This document shows, piece after piece, positions 1-6,574 of a stretch of 7,444 nt of DNA. Both the position numbers and the translations under genes were made by a program. This DNA is from Treponema sp. Lineage in GTDB: Bacteria; Spirochaetota; Spirochaetia; Treponematales; Treponemataceae. The notes below the pieces were generated by a model. That model did not search any database. It was given only the letters and a program-made list of their open reading frames with translations, and was not told the DNA's origin. Positions within the stretch are counted from its first letter, which is position 1. Each line of letters begins with the position of its first letter. The stretch covers positions 1 to 7,444 of the forward strand of contig JALNVF010000143.1 in NCBI GenBank assembly GCA_023231445.1, written 5' to 3'.

Positions 1-51
1 ACCTTATTATACAGAGCTTTCATGAACGGGTACGCTTTATCTTCAAATAAA

Positions 52-65
52 TGACATGCGTGTCA
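52..65. promoter_or_regulatory. Small palindrome overlapping the MATE promoter
   Basis: The sequence TGACA-tgcg-TGTCA is a perfect 5-bp inverted repeat with a 4-nt spacer. Its right half coincides with the predicted -35 element of the MATE gene, which is where a repressor would bind. That it is an operator is inference; short palindromes also occur by chance. Confidence 0.3.
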
Positions 66-88
66 CGAATTTGTATTTATGTTATACT
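60..88 (+). promoter_or_regulatory. Predicted sigma-70-type promoter of the MATE gene
   Basis: GTGTCA (60-65, 4 of 6 matches to TTGACA) is followed after a 17-nt spacer by TATACT (83-88). The expected transcription start is near 95, giving a leader of only about 15 nt that carries the ribosome binding site. Confidence 0.4.
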
Positions 89-97
89 CCCCAGCGC

Positions 98-102
98 GAG
101 GA
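98..102 (+). promoter_or_regulatory. Ribosome binding site that fixes the MATE start
   Basis: GAGGA sits 7 nt before the ATG at 110. The earlier in-frame ATG at 56 has no such site and lies upstream of the predicted promoter, so 110 is the better start. Confidence 0.6.
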
Positions 103-109
103 ATATAGT

Positions 110-1477
110 ATGAGTACACTTCCTGGATTTTACAGTACGCTTTTTACGATAGCTGTCCCGATAATTCTGCAGAACCTTCTTCAAACGTTCGTTAACATGC
201 TCGACACAATCATGGTCGGGCAGCTTGGTTCGGCTCAGATTGCAGCGGTCGGTCTGGGCAACCAGGTCTTTTTTATGCTTAACATGATTCTGTTCGGCAT
301 TTCGAGCGGCGGTTCCATCTTTGTCGCGCAGTTCTGGGGAAAGAAGGACATATCGGGCATACGGCGTACGCTTGGTATAACACTGTCGCTGTCTTTTGTT
401 GTTTCCATTGTATTTGCAGTCGGTGCACTGTTTTTTCCCTGTACGCTTATCGGTCTGTATTCGCAGGATCCCCATGTAATTGAACTGGGTGCGCAGTATC
501 TGCGTCTGGTGGGGATAAGCTATCCGCTTATGGCGGTGAGTTTCGCATACCAGCTTGCGTTCAGGGCAACGGAGCACGTGAAGCTGCCGATGGTAAGCAC
601 TGCCATATCGTTCGGCGTGAACGCACTTGGCAACTGCATTCTCATTTTCGGTATGCACGCGGAAATATTCGGTCTGCGTCTGGTTATTCCTGCATACGGA
701 GTAAGCGGCGCTGCAGCTGCAACTGTCGTTTCCCGTATTGTAGAACTGGTGATTACGGTCGGCTGGTCGTACCATAAAAAATTTGAGGCAGCTGGTTCTT
801 TTAAGGAATTTCTGTCATTCGACAGGGGATTTCTTGCGCGTTTTATCCGCATTGCTCTGCCCGTTATTATTAATGAGACGGTGTGGGGATTCGGCATCAC
901 CGCTCAGAATTCTATATTTGCGCATGCTGGTACGAATGCTATTGCGGCGTTTAATATTACGGGAACGATTTCCCAGCTGACATGGGTATTTTTTATTGGT
1001 GTAGGCAACGGCGCAGGTATTATTATCGGAAAAAAAATCGGAGAAGGGAACGAGAATATAGCACGCCGGTATGCAGCCCGTTTCGCGTGGTTCATGCCGC
1101 TTATGGCGGTGGGACTCGGTTTCCTGCTGTATCCGCTGTCTCTGCTGCTGCCGTATATGTTCAACGTTGAACCTGGGATAATTACACAGGCGCAGTATAT
1201 GCTCAGAATACTCATGTGCCTGTATCCGGCTAATGCGTTCAACATGTGTTTTATTGTAGGTATCTGTCGTTCCGGCGGCGATACGGTATATGCAGGATTT
1301 AACGACATTTTCTGGATGTGGGCCGTTGCCATTCCTCTTGGCTGCTTTGCAGCCTTTGTATTTCATTGGGATCCGTTCCTGATTTATGCCTGTCTGCAGA
1401 TCGAACAGCTGTTGAAAATGAGTGCCGGACTGCTGCGTCTTAAGTCAGGAAGGTGGCTGCATAATGTTACAAGGTGA
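110..1477 (+). CDS. MATE-family efflux transporter
   Basis: A 455-residue inner-membrane protein of the multidrug and toxic compound extrusion family. These are antiporters that expel cationic drugs, metabolites or other small molecules in exchange for Na+ or H+. The first half carries the family hallmark at residues 23-52 (LLQTFVNMLDTIMVGQLG, then AAVGLGNQ). The second half repeats the fold from about residue 246 (ALPVIINETVWGFG, then GTNAIAAFNI). The length and roughly twelve hydrophobic helices match a complete family member, and the C-terminus (LLRLKSGRWLHNV) is also typical. The start at 110 is chosen over the ATG at 56 because of the GAGGA site at 98-102 and because the extra 18 residues are polar and unlike the family. 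The gene has its own promoter and no convincing terminator before the next gene 87 nt downstream, so some read-through is possible. The substrate cannot be read from sequence. Confidence 0.93.
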   Translation: MSTLPGFYSTLFTIAVPIILQNLLQTFVNMLDTIMVGQLGSAQIAAVGLGNQVFFMLNMILFGISSGGSIFVAQFWGKKDISGIRRTLGITLSLSFVVSIVFAVGALFFPCTLIGLYSQDPHVIELGAQYLRLVGISYPLMAVSFAYQLAFRATEHVKLPMVSTAISFGVNALGNCILIFGMHAEIFGLRLVIPAYGVSGAAAATVVSRIVELVITVGWSYHKKFEAAGSFKEFLSFDRGFLARFIRIALPVIINETVWGFGITAQNSIFAHAGTNAIAAFNITGTISQLTWVFFIGVGNGAGIIIGKKIGEGNENIARRYAARFAWFMPLMAVGLGFLLYPLSLLLPYMFNVEPGIITQAQYMLRILMCLYPANAFNMCFIVGICRSGGDTVYAGFNDIFWMWAVAIPLGCFAAFVFHWDPFLIYACLQIEQLLKMSAGLLRLKSGRWLHNVTR

Positions 1478-1507
1478 TGTTTCCCGGCAGCAGCTGATGT
1501 ACGTTGT

Positions 1508-1536
1508 GTAACAAACTGCTTGTAATACAGTATACT
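1508..1536 (+). promoter_or_regulatory. Predicted sigma-70-type promoter of the 5'-nucleotidase gene
   Basis: GTAACA (1508-1513, 4 of 6 matches to TTGACA), a 17-nt spacer, then TATACT (1531-1536) inside the 8-bp palindrome AGTATACT. The start would be near 1543, leaving a leader of about 20 nt. The same TATACT -10 with a 17-nt spacer is seen upstream of the MATE gene. Confidence 0.45.
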
Positions 1537-1552
1537 TACAGGACGTATTAAT

Positions 1553-1558
1553 AAGGAG
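1553..1558 (+). promoter_or_regulatory. Ribosome binding site that fixes the 5'-nucleotidase start
   Basis: AAGGAG lies 6 nt before the ATG at 1565. The alternative in-frame ATG at 1559 directly abuts the site and could not be used with normal spacing, so translation should begin MKKRFGF. Confidence 0.75.
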
Positions 1559-1564
1559 ATGTAC

Positions 1565-3127
1565 ATGAAAAAACGATTCGGATTTATTTTTATATTAGTC
1601 CCGGTTATTGTATGCCTCTTGTTTTCGGGGTGTACAAGTACAGTAAAAGACAATGGAAAAACGTATGAGCTTGTTGTCCTTAACACAAACGATACACACG
1701 GTGCAGACCTTGCGGCTAATGACGGCACGGGCGGTTTTGCATCGCAGGCCACGTTTGTAAAACAGGTGCGTGCCGGAAACAAAAACGTGCTCGTGCTTCA
1801 TGCAGGCGATGTGAACACCGGTTCATCTCTTTCCAACATGTTCGATGCGGAACCGGACATTAAGTGCCTGAATGCAATCGGTTACGATGCAGTTACGCTT
1901 GGTAACCACGAGTTTGACGGCACTCTTGAAAAACTTAAAAAACAGATTGCACTTTCAAAATTTCAGTGGATTTCTGCAAATATCATGCAGGGAAAGACGT
2001 ATCTGGTAAAACCGTATATCATTAAAAATTACGACGGATTCCGCGTTGCGGTGATCGGACTAACGACACGCCGTACGCTTACCATTGCGAGTCCTGATAA
2101 AAGTCTTACGTTTACCGACGAGATTGAAACTGCAAAAAAAATGGTGAATCTGGTACGGAGTAAGGAACATGCTGATATAGTTATTGTCTGCGGCCATCTG
2201 GGCGATGTTGCTGAAACTGATGAACATGAAACGTCAGTAAAACTCGCACAGAATGTACCGGGAATAGATCTTATTATCGACGGTCATTCGCATTCGTATT
2301 TTGCGGAACCGAAAATTGTGAATGGAATACCGATTGTTACAGCGAATGTCTATGGGAAATATGTCGGCGATGGAGTTATGACAATCAAAAACGGTAGAAA
2401 AGTTGATTTTATATGGAAACCCGTGGAAATCACCACAAAAGATTTTGCTCCTGATCCGGAAATTACGAAACTGCTTGAACCGTATGTCCAGAAAGCGGAT
2501 GCATCGCTTAAAGATATAGTGCTTACGACGACAGCTCCATTTCCGTTCGGTCAGAAACTTACGCGTTATCAGGAAATGGCAAGCGGAGATGTGCTTTGTG
2601 ACGGTATGGTCGCATACTGCCGGAACCAGGGTATCTGCATAGACGGAGCCATAGCGAACGGCGGCGGTATCAGGTCGGAGCTTCCTGCGGGAAATGTAAC
2701 GCGCGGTGATGTCCTTACGATGCTCCCGTTCGACAATGTGCTTTTTGTACTCACTCTGAAAGGCAGCGACCTCGTAGATCTGTTCGACTTTATCGGCTCT
2801 GTAAAACAGGGCGCGGGTGCATGGGCGCAGGTTTCAAAAGAAATAAAATATACGATTGTATATGATGCTCAGGGTAACGGAACCATTAGCGGATTGACAA
2901 TCGGCGGTGCACCGGTTGACCCGGACAGAACATATAAAATTGCGACCAACGATTACATGGCAGGCGGTGGAGACGGATATGCAGCGTTTAAGAAATCAAT
3001 CGACACGTTCAATTCTTCCATGCTTTTGAGTTCTATTTTTATCGACTATGTGAAATCATTTAAGAGAGATTTCACTCCTGTTACCGACGGACGTATTACG
3101 GTAACGGGCGGGAAACTGCCCGAATGA
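1565..3127 (+). CDS. Lipoprotein 5'-nucleotidase / metallophosphoesterase (UshA-type)
   Basis: A 520-residue exported enzyme expected to hydrolyse 5'-nucleotides (and possibly nucleotide sugars, NAD or 2',3'-cyclic nucleotides) to nucleosides and phosphate for salvage. Residues 1-23 form a lipoprotein signal: KKR, a hydrophobic core, then lipobox LFSGC with Cys23 as the lipidation site. The N-terminal metallophosphoesterase domain has all the dimetal-site motifs: NDTHG (Asp43, His45), GD (Asp82), GNHEFD (Asn114, His115, with Asp118 completing the catalytic dyad), GH (His211) and GHSH (240-243). The C-terminal substrate-binding domain has NGGGIR (365-370), LPFDN and GGGDGY (467-472). Length is normal for the family. 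It is monocistronic by layout, with its own promoter and a hairpin downstream. ushA and nadN homologues cannot be told apart here, so no symbol is given. Confidence 0.93.
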   Translation: MKKRFGFIFILVPVIVCLLFSGCTSTVKDNGKTYELVVLNTNDTHGADLAANDGTGGFASQATFVKQVRAGNKNVLVLHAGDVNTGSSLSNMFDAEPDIKCLNAIGYDAVTLGNHEFDGTLEKLKKQIALSKFQWISANIMQGKTYLVKPYIIKNYDGFRVAVIGLTTRRTLTIASPDKSLTFTDEIETAKKMVNLVRSKEHADIVIVCGHLGDVAETDEHETSVKLAQNVPGIDLIIDGHSHSYFAEPKIVNGIPIVTANVYGKYVGDGVMTIKNGRKVDFIWKPVEITTKDFAPDPEITKLLEPYVQKADASLKDIVLTTTAPFPFGQKLTRYQEMASGDVLCDGMVAYCRNQGICIDGAIANGGGIRSELPAGNVTRGDVLTMLPFDNVLFVLTLKGSDLVDLFDFIGSVKQGAGAWAQVSKEIKYTIVYDAQGNGTISGLTIGGAPVDPDRTYKIATNDYMAGGGDGYAAFKKSIDTFNSSMLLSSIFIDYVKSFKRDFTPVTDGRITVTGGKLPE

Positions 3128-3208
3128 CGGAATACTGACTGCTGTATCCTGTGTAGTTCCGGAGTTCAGGACTCAATACATTATTGCAGAATGATATTTT
3201 TTACACAC

Positions 3209-3244
3209 AAAAAGCCCGGTCCATGTATTTCCAGAGAACCGGGC
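3209..3244. terminator. GC-rich hairpin downstream of the 5'-nucleotidase gene
   Basis: GCCCGGT (3214-3220) pairs perfectly with ACCGGGC (3238-3244) around a 17-nt loop. On the minus strand it is followed at once by five U residues, the classical intrinsic-terminator form. On the + strand the tract that follows (agaatatgtttt) is poor in U. It separates the nucleotidase gene from the next promoter, so it probably ends that transcript, possibly as a two-way element, although the sequence favours the opposite direction. Confidence 0.5.
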
Positions 3245-3270
3245 AGAATATGTTTTACTTCTTAATTTTC

Positions 3271-3299
3271 TTGACAGAATATTTTTCATGTGTTAATAC
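3271..3299 (+). promoter_or_regulatory. Promoter of the GntR-ABC operon
   Basis: A perfect TTGACA (3271-3276) is followed by a 17-nt spacer and TAATAC (3294-3299), preceded by TG at 3291-3292 in extended -10 position. The start should fall near 3306, inside the palindrome described separately. This is the best promoter in the window. Confidence 0.65.
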
Positions 3300-3322
3300 T
3301 GTATATATAACATATAAACAGT
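3298..3322. promoter_or_regulatory. 25-bp palindromic operator candidate for the GntR regulator
   Basis: ACTGTATATAT - aac - ATATAAACAGT: arms of 11 bp (3298-3308 and 3312-3322) match at 10 of 11 positions; the only mismatch is position 3303 against 3317. It begins at the end of the -10 element, spans the expected transcription start, and ends just before the ribosome binding site of the regulator gene. This is the normal place for a GntR repressor to block its own operon. Binding by this regulator is inferred from position and symmetry. Confidence 0.6.
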
Positions 3323-3330
3323 GAGGTGGT

Positions 3331-3711
3331 ATGAAGATACTCCAGAATTCTGAAGAGCCTATCTATCAGCAGATAGCGGTCCAGTTCCGCGGGCAGATTC
3401 TTTCCGGAACGATTCAGGAGGGCAGTTATCTTCCGTCTATCCGCGGACTGGCACAGGAACTCAAGATAAGCGTCATTACGACGATGAAAGCGTATGAAAT
3501 GCTTGCCGAAGAGGGACTGGTGACGGCGGTGCAGGGAAAAGGATTTCTGGTAAACGCGCAGAACCGCGAACTGGTGAAGGAACAGCACCTTCGGCAGGTA
3601 GAAGCGGATTTACAGAATGCGATTACGTCTGCGCATATTGCCGGTCTTACCGACGATGAACTTGTTGAAATGATGCAGACACTCATCAGGGTGTCGCACG
3701 AGGGAGAATAA
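3331..3711 (+). CDS. GntR-family transcriptional regulator, YtrA subfamily
   Basis: A 126-residue DNA-binding protein. Residues about 10-75 form the GntR winged helix-turn-helix: PIYQQIAVQFRGQILSG, then the recognition region LPSIRGLAQELKISVITTMK and the wing EEGLVTAVQGKGFLV. Only about 50 residues follow, far too short for a FadR- or HutC-type ligand domain. That short tail defines the YtrA subfamily, whose members repress an adjacent ABC transporter operon. The start has a ribosome binding site (GAGGTGG at 3323-3329). It is the first gene of a four-gene operon; the ATPase gene begins 2 nt after its stop. Autoregulation through the palindrome over the transcription start is likely but inferred, and the inducing signal is unknown. 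Confidence 0.93.
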   Translation: MKILQNSEEPIYQQIAVQFRGQILSGTIQEGSYLPSIRGLAQELKISVITTMKAYEMLAEEGLVTAVQGKGFLVNAQNRELVKEQHLRQVEADLQNAITSAHIAGLTDDELVEMMQTLIRVSHEGE

Positions 3712-3713
3712 CA

Positions 3714-4646
3714 ATGAAACGAAACGGAATTGATTTACCGGCCTGCATGAGAATCGAACATCTTGTTAAAAAATATTCACGCTTTACACTTGGACCTGTC
3801 GATCTTGAAATACCGGAGGGTTTTGCAACTGCGCTTATCGGCGAAAACGGAGCGGGCAAGACTACCCTGCTTGATTCGATTGCCGGCATACACAGTTTTA
3901 CGTCGGGAAACGTTATGTGGTTGGGTACGTATACTGATGTGGACGAACCCGATGTGCGCAATGGCATCGGTTACTGTTCGTCAAATAATTTTTTCCCGGA
4001 TGCATGGACAATGCGGAACGTAAAGCGTGCAATGCCCGCTGCATTCGACAACTTCAGTATGGATAAATTCCGTTTACTTTGCAGAGAATTCCGTCTGGAA
4101 GACGATTCAGGAGCAAGACGTCCGCTTAAAATACTGAAATATTCAGACGGAAACAAAATGCGTCTGGCTCTTGCCGCGACGATGGCACGTTCAACAAAAA
4201 TGTTGATTCTTGACGAGCCGGGTTCTTCGCTCGATCCTGTCATGCGCGACGATCTCTGCTGCAGATTCCGCAGTTACCTTGCAGAAGGCGGCGGACGGAC
4301 GTCAATTCTGTTTTCAACGCACGACATTGCCGACATGGAGAGTGCCGCCGATTACGTAATTTTCATGGCATACGGAAAAATCATTAAGACGGGATTTACG
4401 GAAGACCTCCGTGCGCAGTACCGGTATGTTCACGGCGATGCGGCGCTTGCGGATAAAGCGCATACACATCTTGAAACGATGTATGTTTCAGGCGGCGTTT
4501 TTGAAGGGCTGTGTGAAATTGAGAAGGCAGGCATATTTACTGCAGCTGATTTTACAGATGTAGCCGTCGAGCAGCCCACGCTCCGGCAGCTGAGCGTGTT
4601 ACTTCTCAGAGGTGCTGAACGGCGTGCAGCGGAGAGTGCGGCATGA
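3714..4646 (+). CDS. ABC transporter ATP-binding protein of a YtrA-linked operon
   Basis: A 310-residue nucleotide-binding subunit that would power transport through the two membrane proteins encoded next. It has Walker A GENGAGKTT (43-51), Walker B MLILDE (163-168) with D-loop SSLDP (171-175), and H-loop His203 in STHD. Two motifs are unusual. The signature is YSDGN (143-147) in place of LSGGQ. The Q-loop region reads IGYCSSNNFFPDAWT (85-99), with Asn or Ser where Gln is expected. Relaxed signatures are common in ATPases linked to YtrA regulators, so this fits the subfamily more than it suggests inactivation. About 105 residues follow the H-loop. The start at 3714 has AGGGAG at 3701-3706; Met12 has no such site. 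The stop overlaps the next start (ATGA). The substrate is unknown. Confidence 0.9.
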   Translation: MKRNGIDLPACMRIEHLVKKYSRFTLGPVDLEIPEGFATALIGENGAGKTTLLDSIAGIHSFTSGNVMWLGTYTDVDEPDVRNGIGYCSSNNFFPDAWTMRNVKRAMPAAFDNFSMDKFRLLCREFRLEDDSGARRPLKILKYSDGNKMRLALAATMARSTKMLILDEPGSSLDPVMRDDLCCRFRSYLAEGGGRTSILFSTHDIADMESAADYVIFMAYGKIIKTGFTEDLRAQYRYVHGDAALADKAHTHLETMYVSGGVFEGLCEIEKAGIFTAADFTDVAVEQPTLRQLSVLLLRGAERRAAESAA

Positions 4647-5299
4647 ACAGAACACTCCGCTCATTTTATGCATTCAACGGTATATCACTGCGGAGGTATC
4701 TGGGACGAATGTTTGTCCTGCTTCCGGTACTTAGTGTTGTTTTACTTTCACTTATGAATTTATTTTTTCATGATGCCGGTTTGGTGTTTTATTCAGCCAT
4801 GACAGTGTCGACGATTGCACCGTTTTTTGAACTGGTTAATGCACGACAATGTATTTCTGATGAAGTTCCGGCCGGTGGAAAATACTTCCGTTCTATGGTG
4901 CTTGTTCGGAAACAGTTTGTGCGTGCGTTCCATTTTCAATGGCTGCTTGGCTGGATAAATGTCGTGTGGTGTATCGTTATATATTATTTATCATCGAATC
5001 TGTTGTTCCATGCAGAAAATACCATGACGTTAGACAGGATGATTTTTACTGCGGCGCAGATGACAGTTGTAACTGCATGTATGCCGTTTTGTCTGCTTTT
5101 CAGACCGTTGTATGCGGAACTTGCAGTATATATAATCATGTTCGCGCTGATAAGTACGCCCGTTATGGTGTTTTTAAAGCCGTATCCGCTTACTGTAATT
5201 GTGTTGTCCGGTATTGCGGCAATCCTTGCGTTTACGGCAGACAGCGTATGGATGCGCGCAGTTGCACGGAACTTTGCAGCAGGCAGAGAGGAACGATAA
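4643..5299 (+). CDS. ABC transporter membrane subunit 1, six-helix protein
   Basis: A 218-residue hydrophobic protein with about six membrane segments (roughly residues 20-42, 46-65, 96-117, 131-153, 155-177 and 180-202), a short basic N-terminus (MNRTLRSF) and a charged tail (GREER). I recognise no named family motif. Position in the operon makes it a permease subunit: its ATG overlaps the ATPase stop, with GGAGAG at 4631-4636 as ribosome binding site, which points to translational coupling. A polar stretch at about 66-92, between helices 2 and 3, could be the cytoplasmic coupling loop that contacts the ATPase. A mobile-element or phage origin is not suggested. Confidence 0.8.
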   Translation: MNRTLRSFYAFNGISLRRYLGRMFVLLPVLSVVLLSLMNLFFHDAGLVFYSAMTVSTIAPFFELVNARQCISDEVPAGGKYFRSMVLVRKQFVRAFHFQWLLGWINVVWCIVIYYLSSNLLFHAENTMTLDRMIFTAAQMTVVTACMPFCLLFRPLYAELAVYIIMFALISTPVMVFLKPYPLTVIVLSGIAAILAFTADSVWMRAVARNFAAGREER

Positions 5300-5300
5300 G

Positions 5301-5945
5301 ATGAAACGAAACCGTACTGTCCGCGCATGGCGCCTGTTCATGGAGTTTCCGTTCCAGTTTATCGGAATGTTTATTTTTTTACCTCTTGCGAATGTGACAT
5401 TTTCCGTAATTATTTTTACGAGCGGCCCTTATGGAATACCTTCCGATATAGCGTTCGGATATGCAGTACCCGCAATATTAACTGTTGTATTTACGGCATC
5501 AGTATGTAGGATGATCCGGAAAATTGGAATTATTAATTCCTCAATGTCTACGAAGCAGGTATACACAGACGTGATGCCCGTTGTCGCTCAAATACCATGT
5601 TCGGTCTGTATACTGCTGACTGCCGTTACATATGGAATATGCAGACTGACAGGTGCACACAGCAGCTGGTTGTATCCGCTCCTTCTGTGGATGAGCATCG
5701 TCGATTTCGTTTGTTCACTCTGTGTTATTTTTTCAATGAAAGTATCGTGGAACATTCTCAATCTTATTATTATATTTACCGCTGTTGTTCCTTTCCTGCC
5801 GTCATTCGTGTTAAAGAAGGCGCCGGTTACTATGCCGCGCTGGATATTCAATCGATTTATATCGCTGCCGGTATGTATAGGAATAATTATATGTTCGACA
5901 GTGATTTGCAGACTGCTTGCAACAGTACTGTACACTAAACGATAA
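5301..5945 (+). CDS. ABC transporter membrane subunit 2, six-helix protein
   Basis: A 214-residue protein with about six membrane segments (roughly residues 18-41, 48-70, 94-116, 122-145, 150-170 and 188-210), similar in size and layout to the preceding protein but with little evident sequence identity. The two probably pair as a heterodimeric permease. The start at 5301, 1 nt after the previous stop, has GAGAGGAA at 5286-5293. A longer frame opens at 5199 but would overlap the upstream gene by 100 nt and lacks a site. Its first codons (ATGAAACGAAAC) are identical to those of the ATPase gene. It is the last gene of the operon; no clear terminator follows. No family name can be given from sequence alone. 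Confidence 0.8.
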   Translation: MKRNRTVRAWRLFMEFPFQFIGMFIFLPLANVTFSVIIFTSGPYGIPSDIAFGYAVPAILTVVFTASVCRMIRKIGIINSSMSTKQVYTDVMPVVAQIPCSVCILLTAVTYGICRLTGAHSSWLYPLLLWMSIVDFVCSLCVIFSMKVSWNILNLIIIFTAVVPFLPSFVLKKAPVTMPRWIFNRFISLPVCIGIIICSTVICRLLATVLYTKR

Positions 5946-6225
5946 AAAAATTAAGGTGTATTGGTTTGAGCAGAGAATACAGATACTCCTTTCAATCCTT
6001 TCTATCACGTTATACACAATGCAGTAATACATTCCTTCCTCTCCCGTACTTTACACTGTAAATCGTGCAGGAGATGTCTCTTACATCCTTCTGCAGGAGA
6101 GCCTCGTTTCCCGTTACAGAACAGTCAGCACTTCGTTCTGTCAAGCGGAATACGGGTGGTCTTCGTACGAAGTGCCGATCCTGTTTTTTCGTACACCCCC
6201 GGCGCGGTGCCGTTTCAGGCATTGA
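5946..6225. other. Intergenic segment rich in inverted repeats, no supported gene
   Basis: No gene can be supported here. Visible structure: a 13-bp palindrome TTTACA-c-TGTAAA (6050-6062); a 9-bp direct repeat TGCAGGAGA (6066-6074, 6092-6100) flanking a small hairpin GATGT-ctctt-ACATC; ACAGAAC/GTTCTGT (6116-6122, 6135-6141); and a perfect 9-bp inverted repeat GCACTTCGT/ACGAAGTGC (6128-6136, 6167-6175). Several reading frames on both strands stay open from about 6060 to 6260, but none resembles a known family or has a convincing start. It may be a structured RNA, a dispersed repeat, or decayed coding DNA. Confidence 0.4.
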
Positions 6226-6264
6226 ATACCGTGCAGCATACACGGAAGGAAGTATGATAATCTG

Positions 6265-6380
6265 ATGATAAGTCATGCTGGTGAACTGTTTAAACGCGAA
6301 ATTCTGCGTCAGGTCCAGAAGGGATATGCGGTGAACGTGCTGGGACTCGGTACGTTGTATCTTGCTCCGGGCAGTGCGGA
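6265..6380 (+). pseudogene. Possible remnant of a HU/IHF-like DNA-binding protein
   Basis: The + strand frame from 6265 encodes GELFKREILRQVQKGY, then AVNVLGLGTLYLAPGS. This resembles the helix-plus-strand core of HU-like proteins, where a helix is followed by a basic turn, 'V.v.GlGTF' and a beta arm. The frame is open upstream only to 6226 and shows no N-terminal domain. Downstream it runs into DNA that is clearly the antisense of the ATPase remnant, so the true gene ends near 6380. No ribosome binding site precedes 6265 convincingly. The call rests on a short stretch judged by eye and could be wrong. Confidence 0.3.
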
Positions 6381-6574
6381 AAGGAGTTCCGGTACCCGCT
6401 GGACTTCGTCTATAATCAACGGTTCGTTGTATTTTGCAAAAAAACCTTCGTAATCGTTGACGGCAGGTTCCCTCGTTTTCGGGTCTTCAAGGTTGGGATA
6501 CGAAAATTCCGGAAAGCAGGATCTGACCAGTGTCATTTTTCCGCTTTGGCGGTAATATATGATTGTTTGGGCAT
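6375..6574 (-). pseudogene. Fragment of a DUF4143/AAA_14-type ATPase
   Basis: On the minus strand the frame reads RQSGKMTLVRSCFPEFSY, then LEDPKTREPAVNDYEGFF, then LIIDEVQRVPELLS. This is the N-terminal part of the family: P-loop RQ(V/S)GKTTL, the 'LEDP.. r.lA..D..gFl' segment, and Walker B IIDEvQ.vPeLL. The P-loop carries Met where Thr is expected (GKMT). Just upstream, a different frame encodes MPKQSYIT, which looks like the family N-terminus, so several codons are missing and the frame is broken ahead of the P-loop. After PELLS similarity ends abruptly near 6375, and the rest of the ATPase and the DUF4143 domain are absent. Intact proteins are about 380-430 residues, so this is a dead fragment. 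Confidence 0.75.

Noticed and set aside
56..109. Upstream in-frame start for the MATE protein, adding 18 residues
   Set aside because: No ribosome binding site, polar non-family residues, and it lies ahead of the predicted promoter; the ATG at 110 has GAGGA at proper spacing.
77..775. 232-codon minus-strand open frame inside the MATE gene
   Set aside because: It runs antisense to an unambiguous transporter gene, has no domain resemblance, and its composition (rich in R, H, C, N) is typical of an antisense shadow.
5199..5300. Earlier start for the second membrane subunit
   Set aside because: It would overlap the preceding gene by about 100 nt, and the translated extension is basic and shadow-like; ATG 5301 has a clear ribosome binding site and follows the previous stop by 1 nt.
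6265..6453. Full 62-codon + strand ORF as an intact small gene
   Set aside because: Its last third is the exact antisense of the recognisable ATPase fragment, so only the first part can derive from a real + strand gene.
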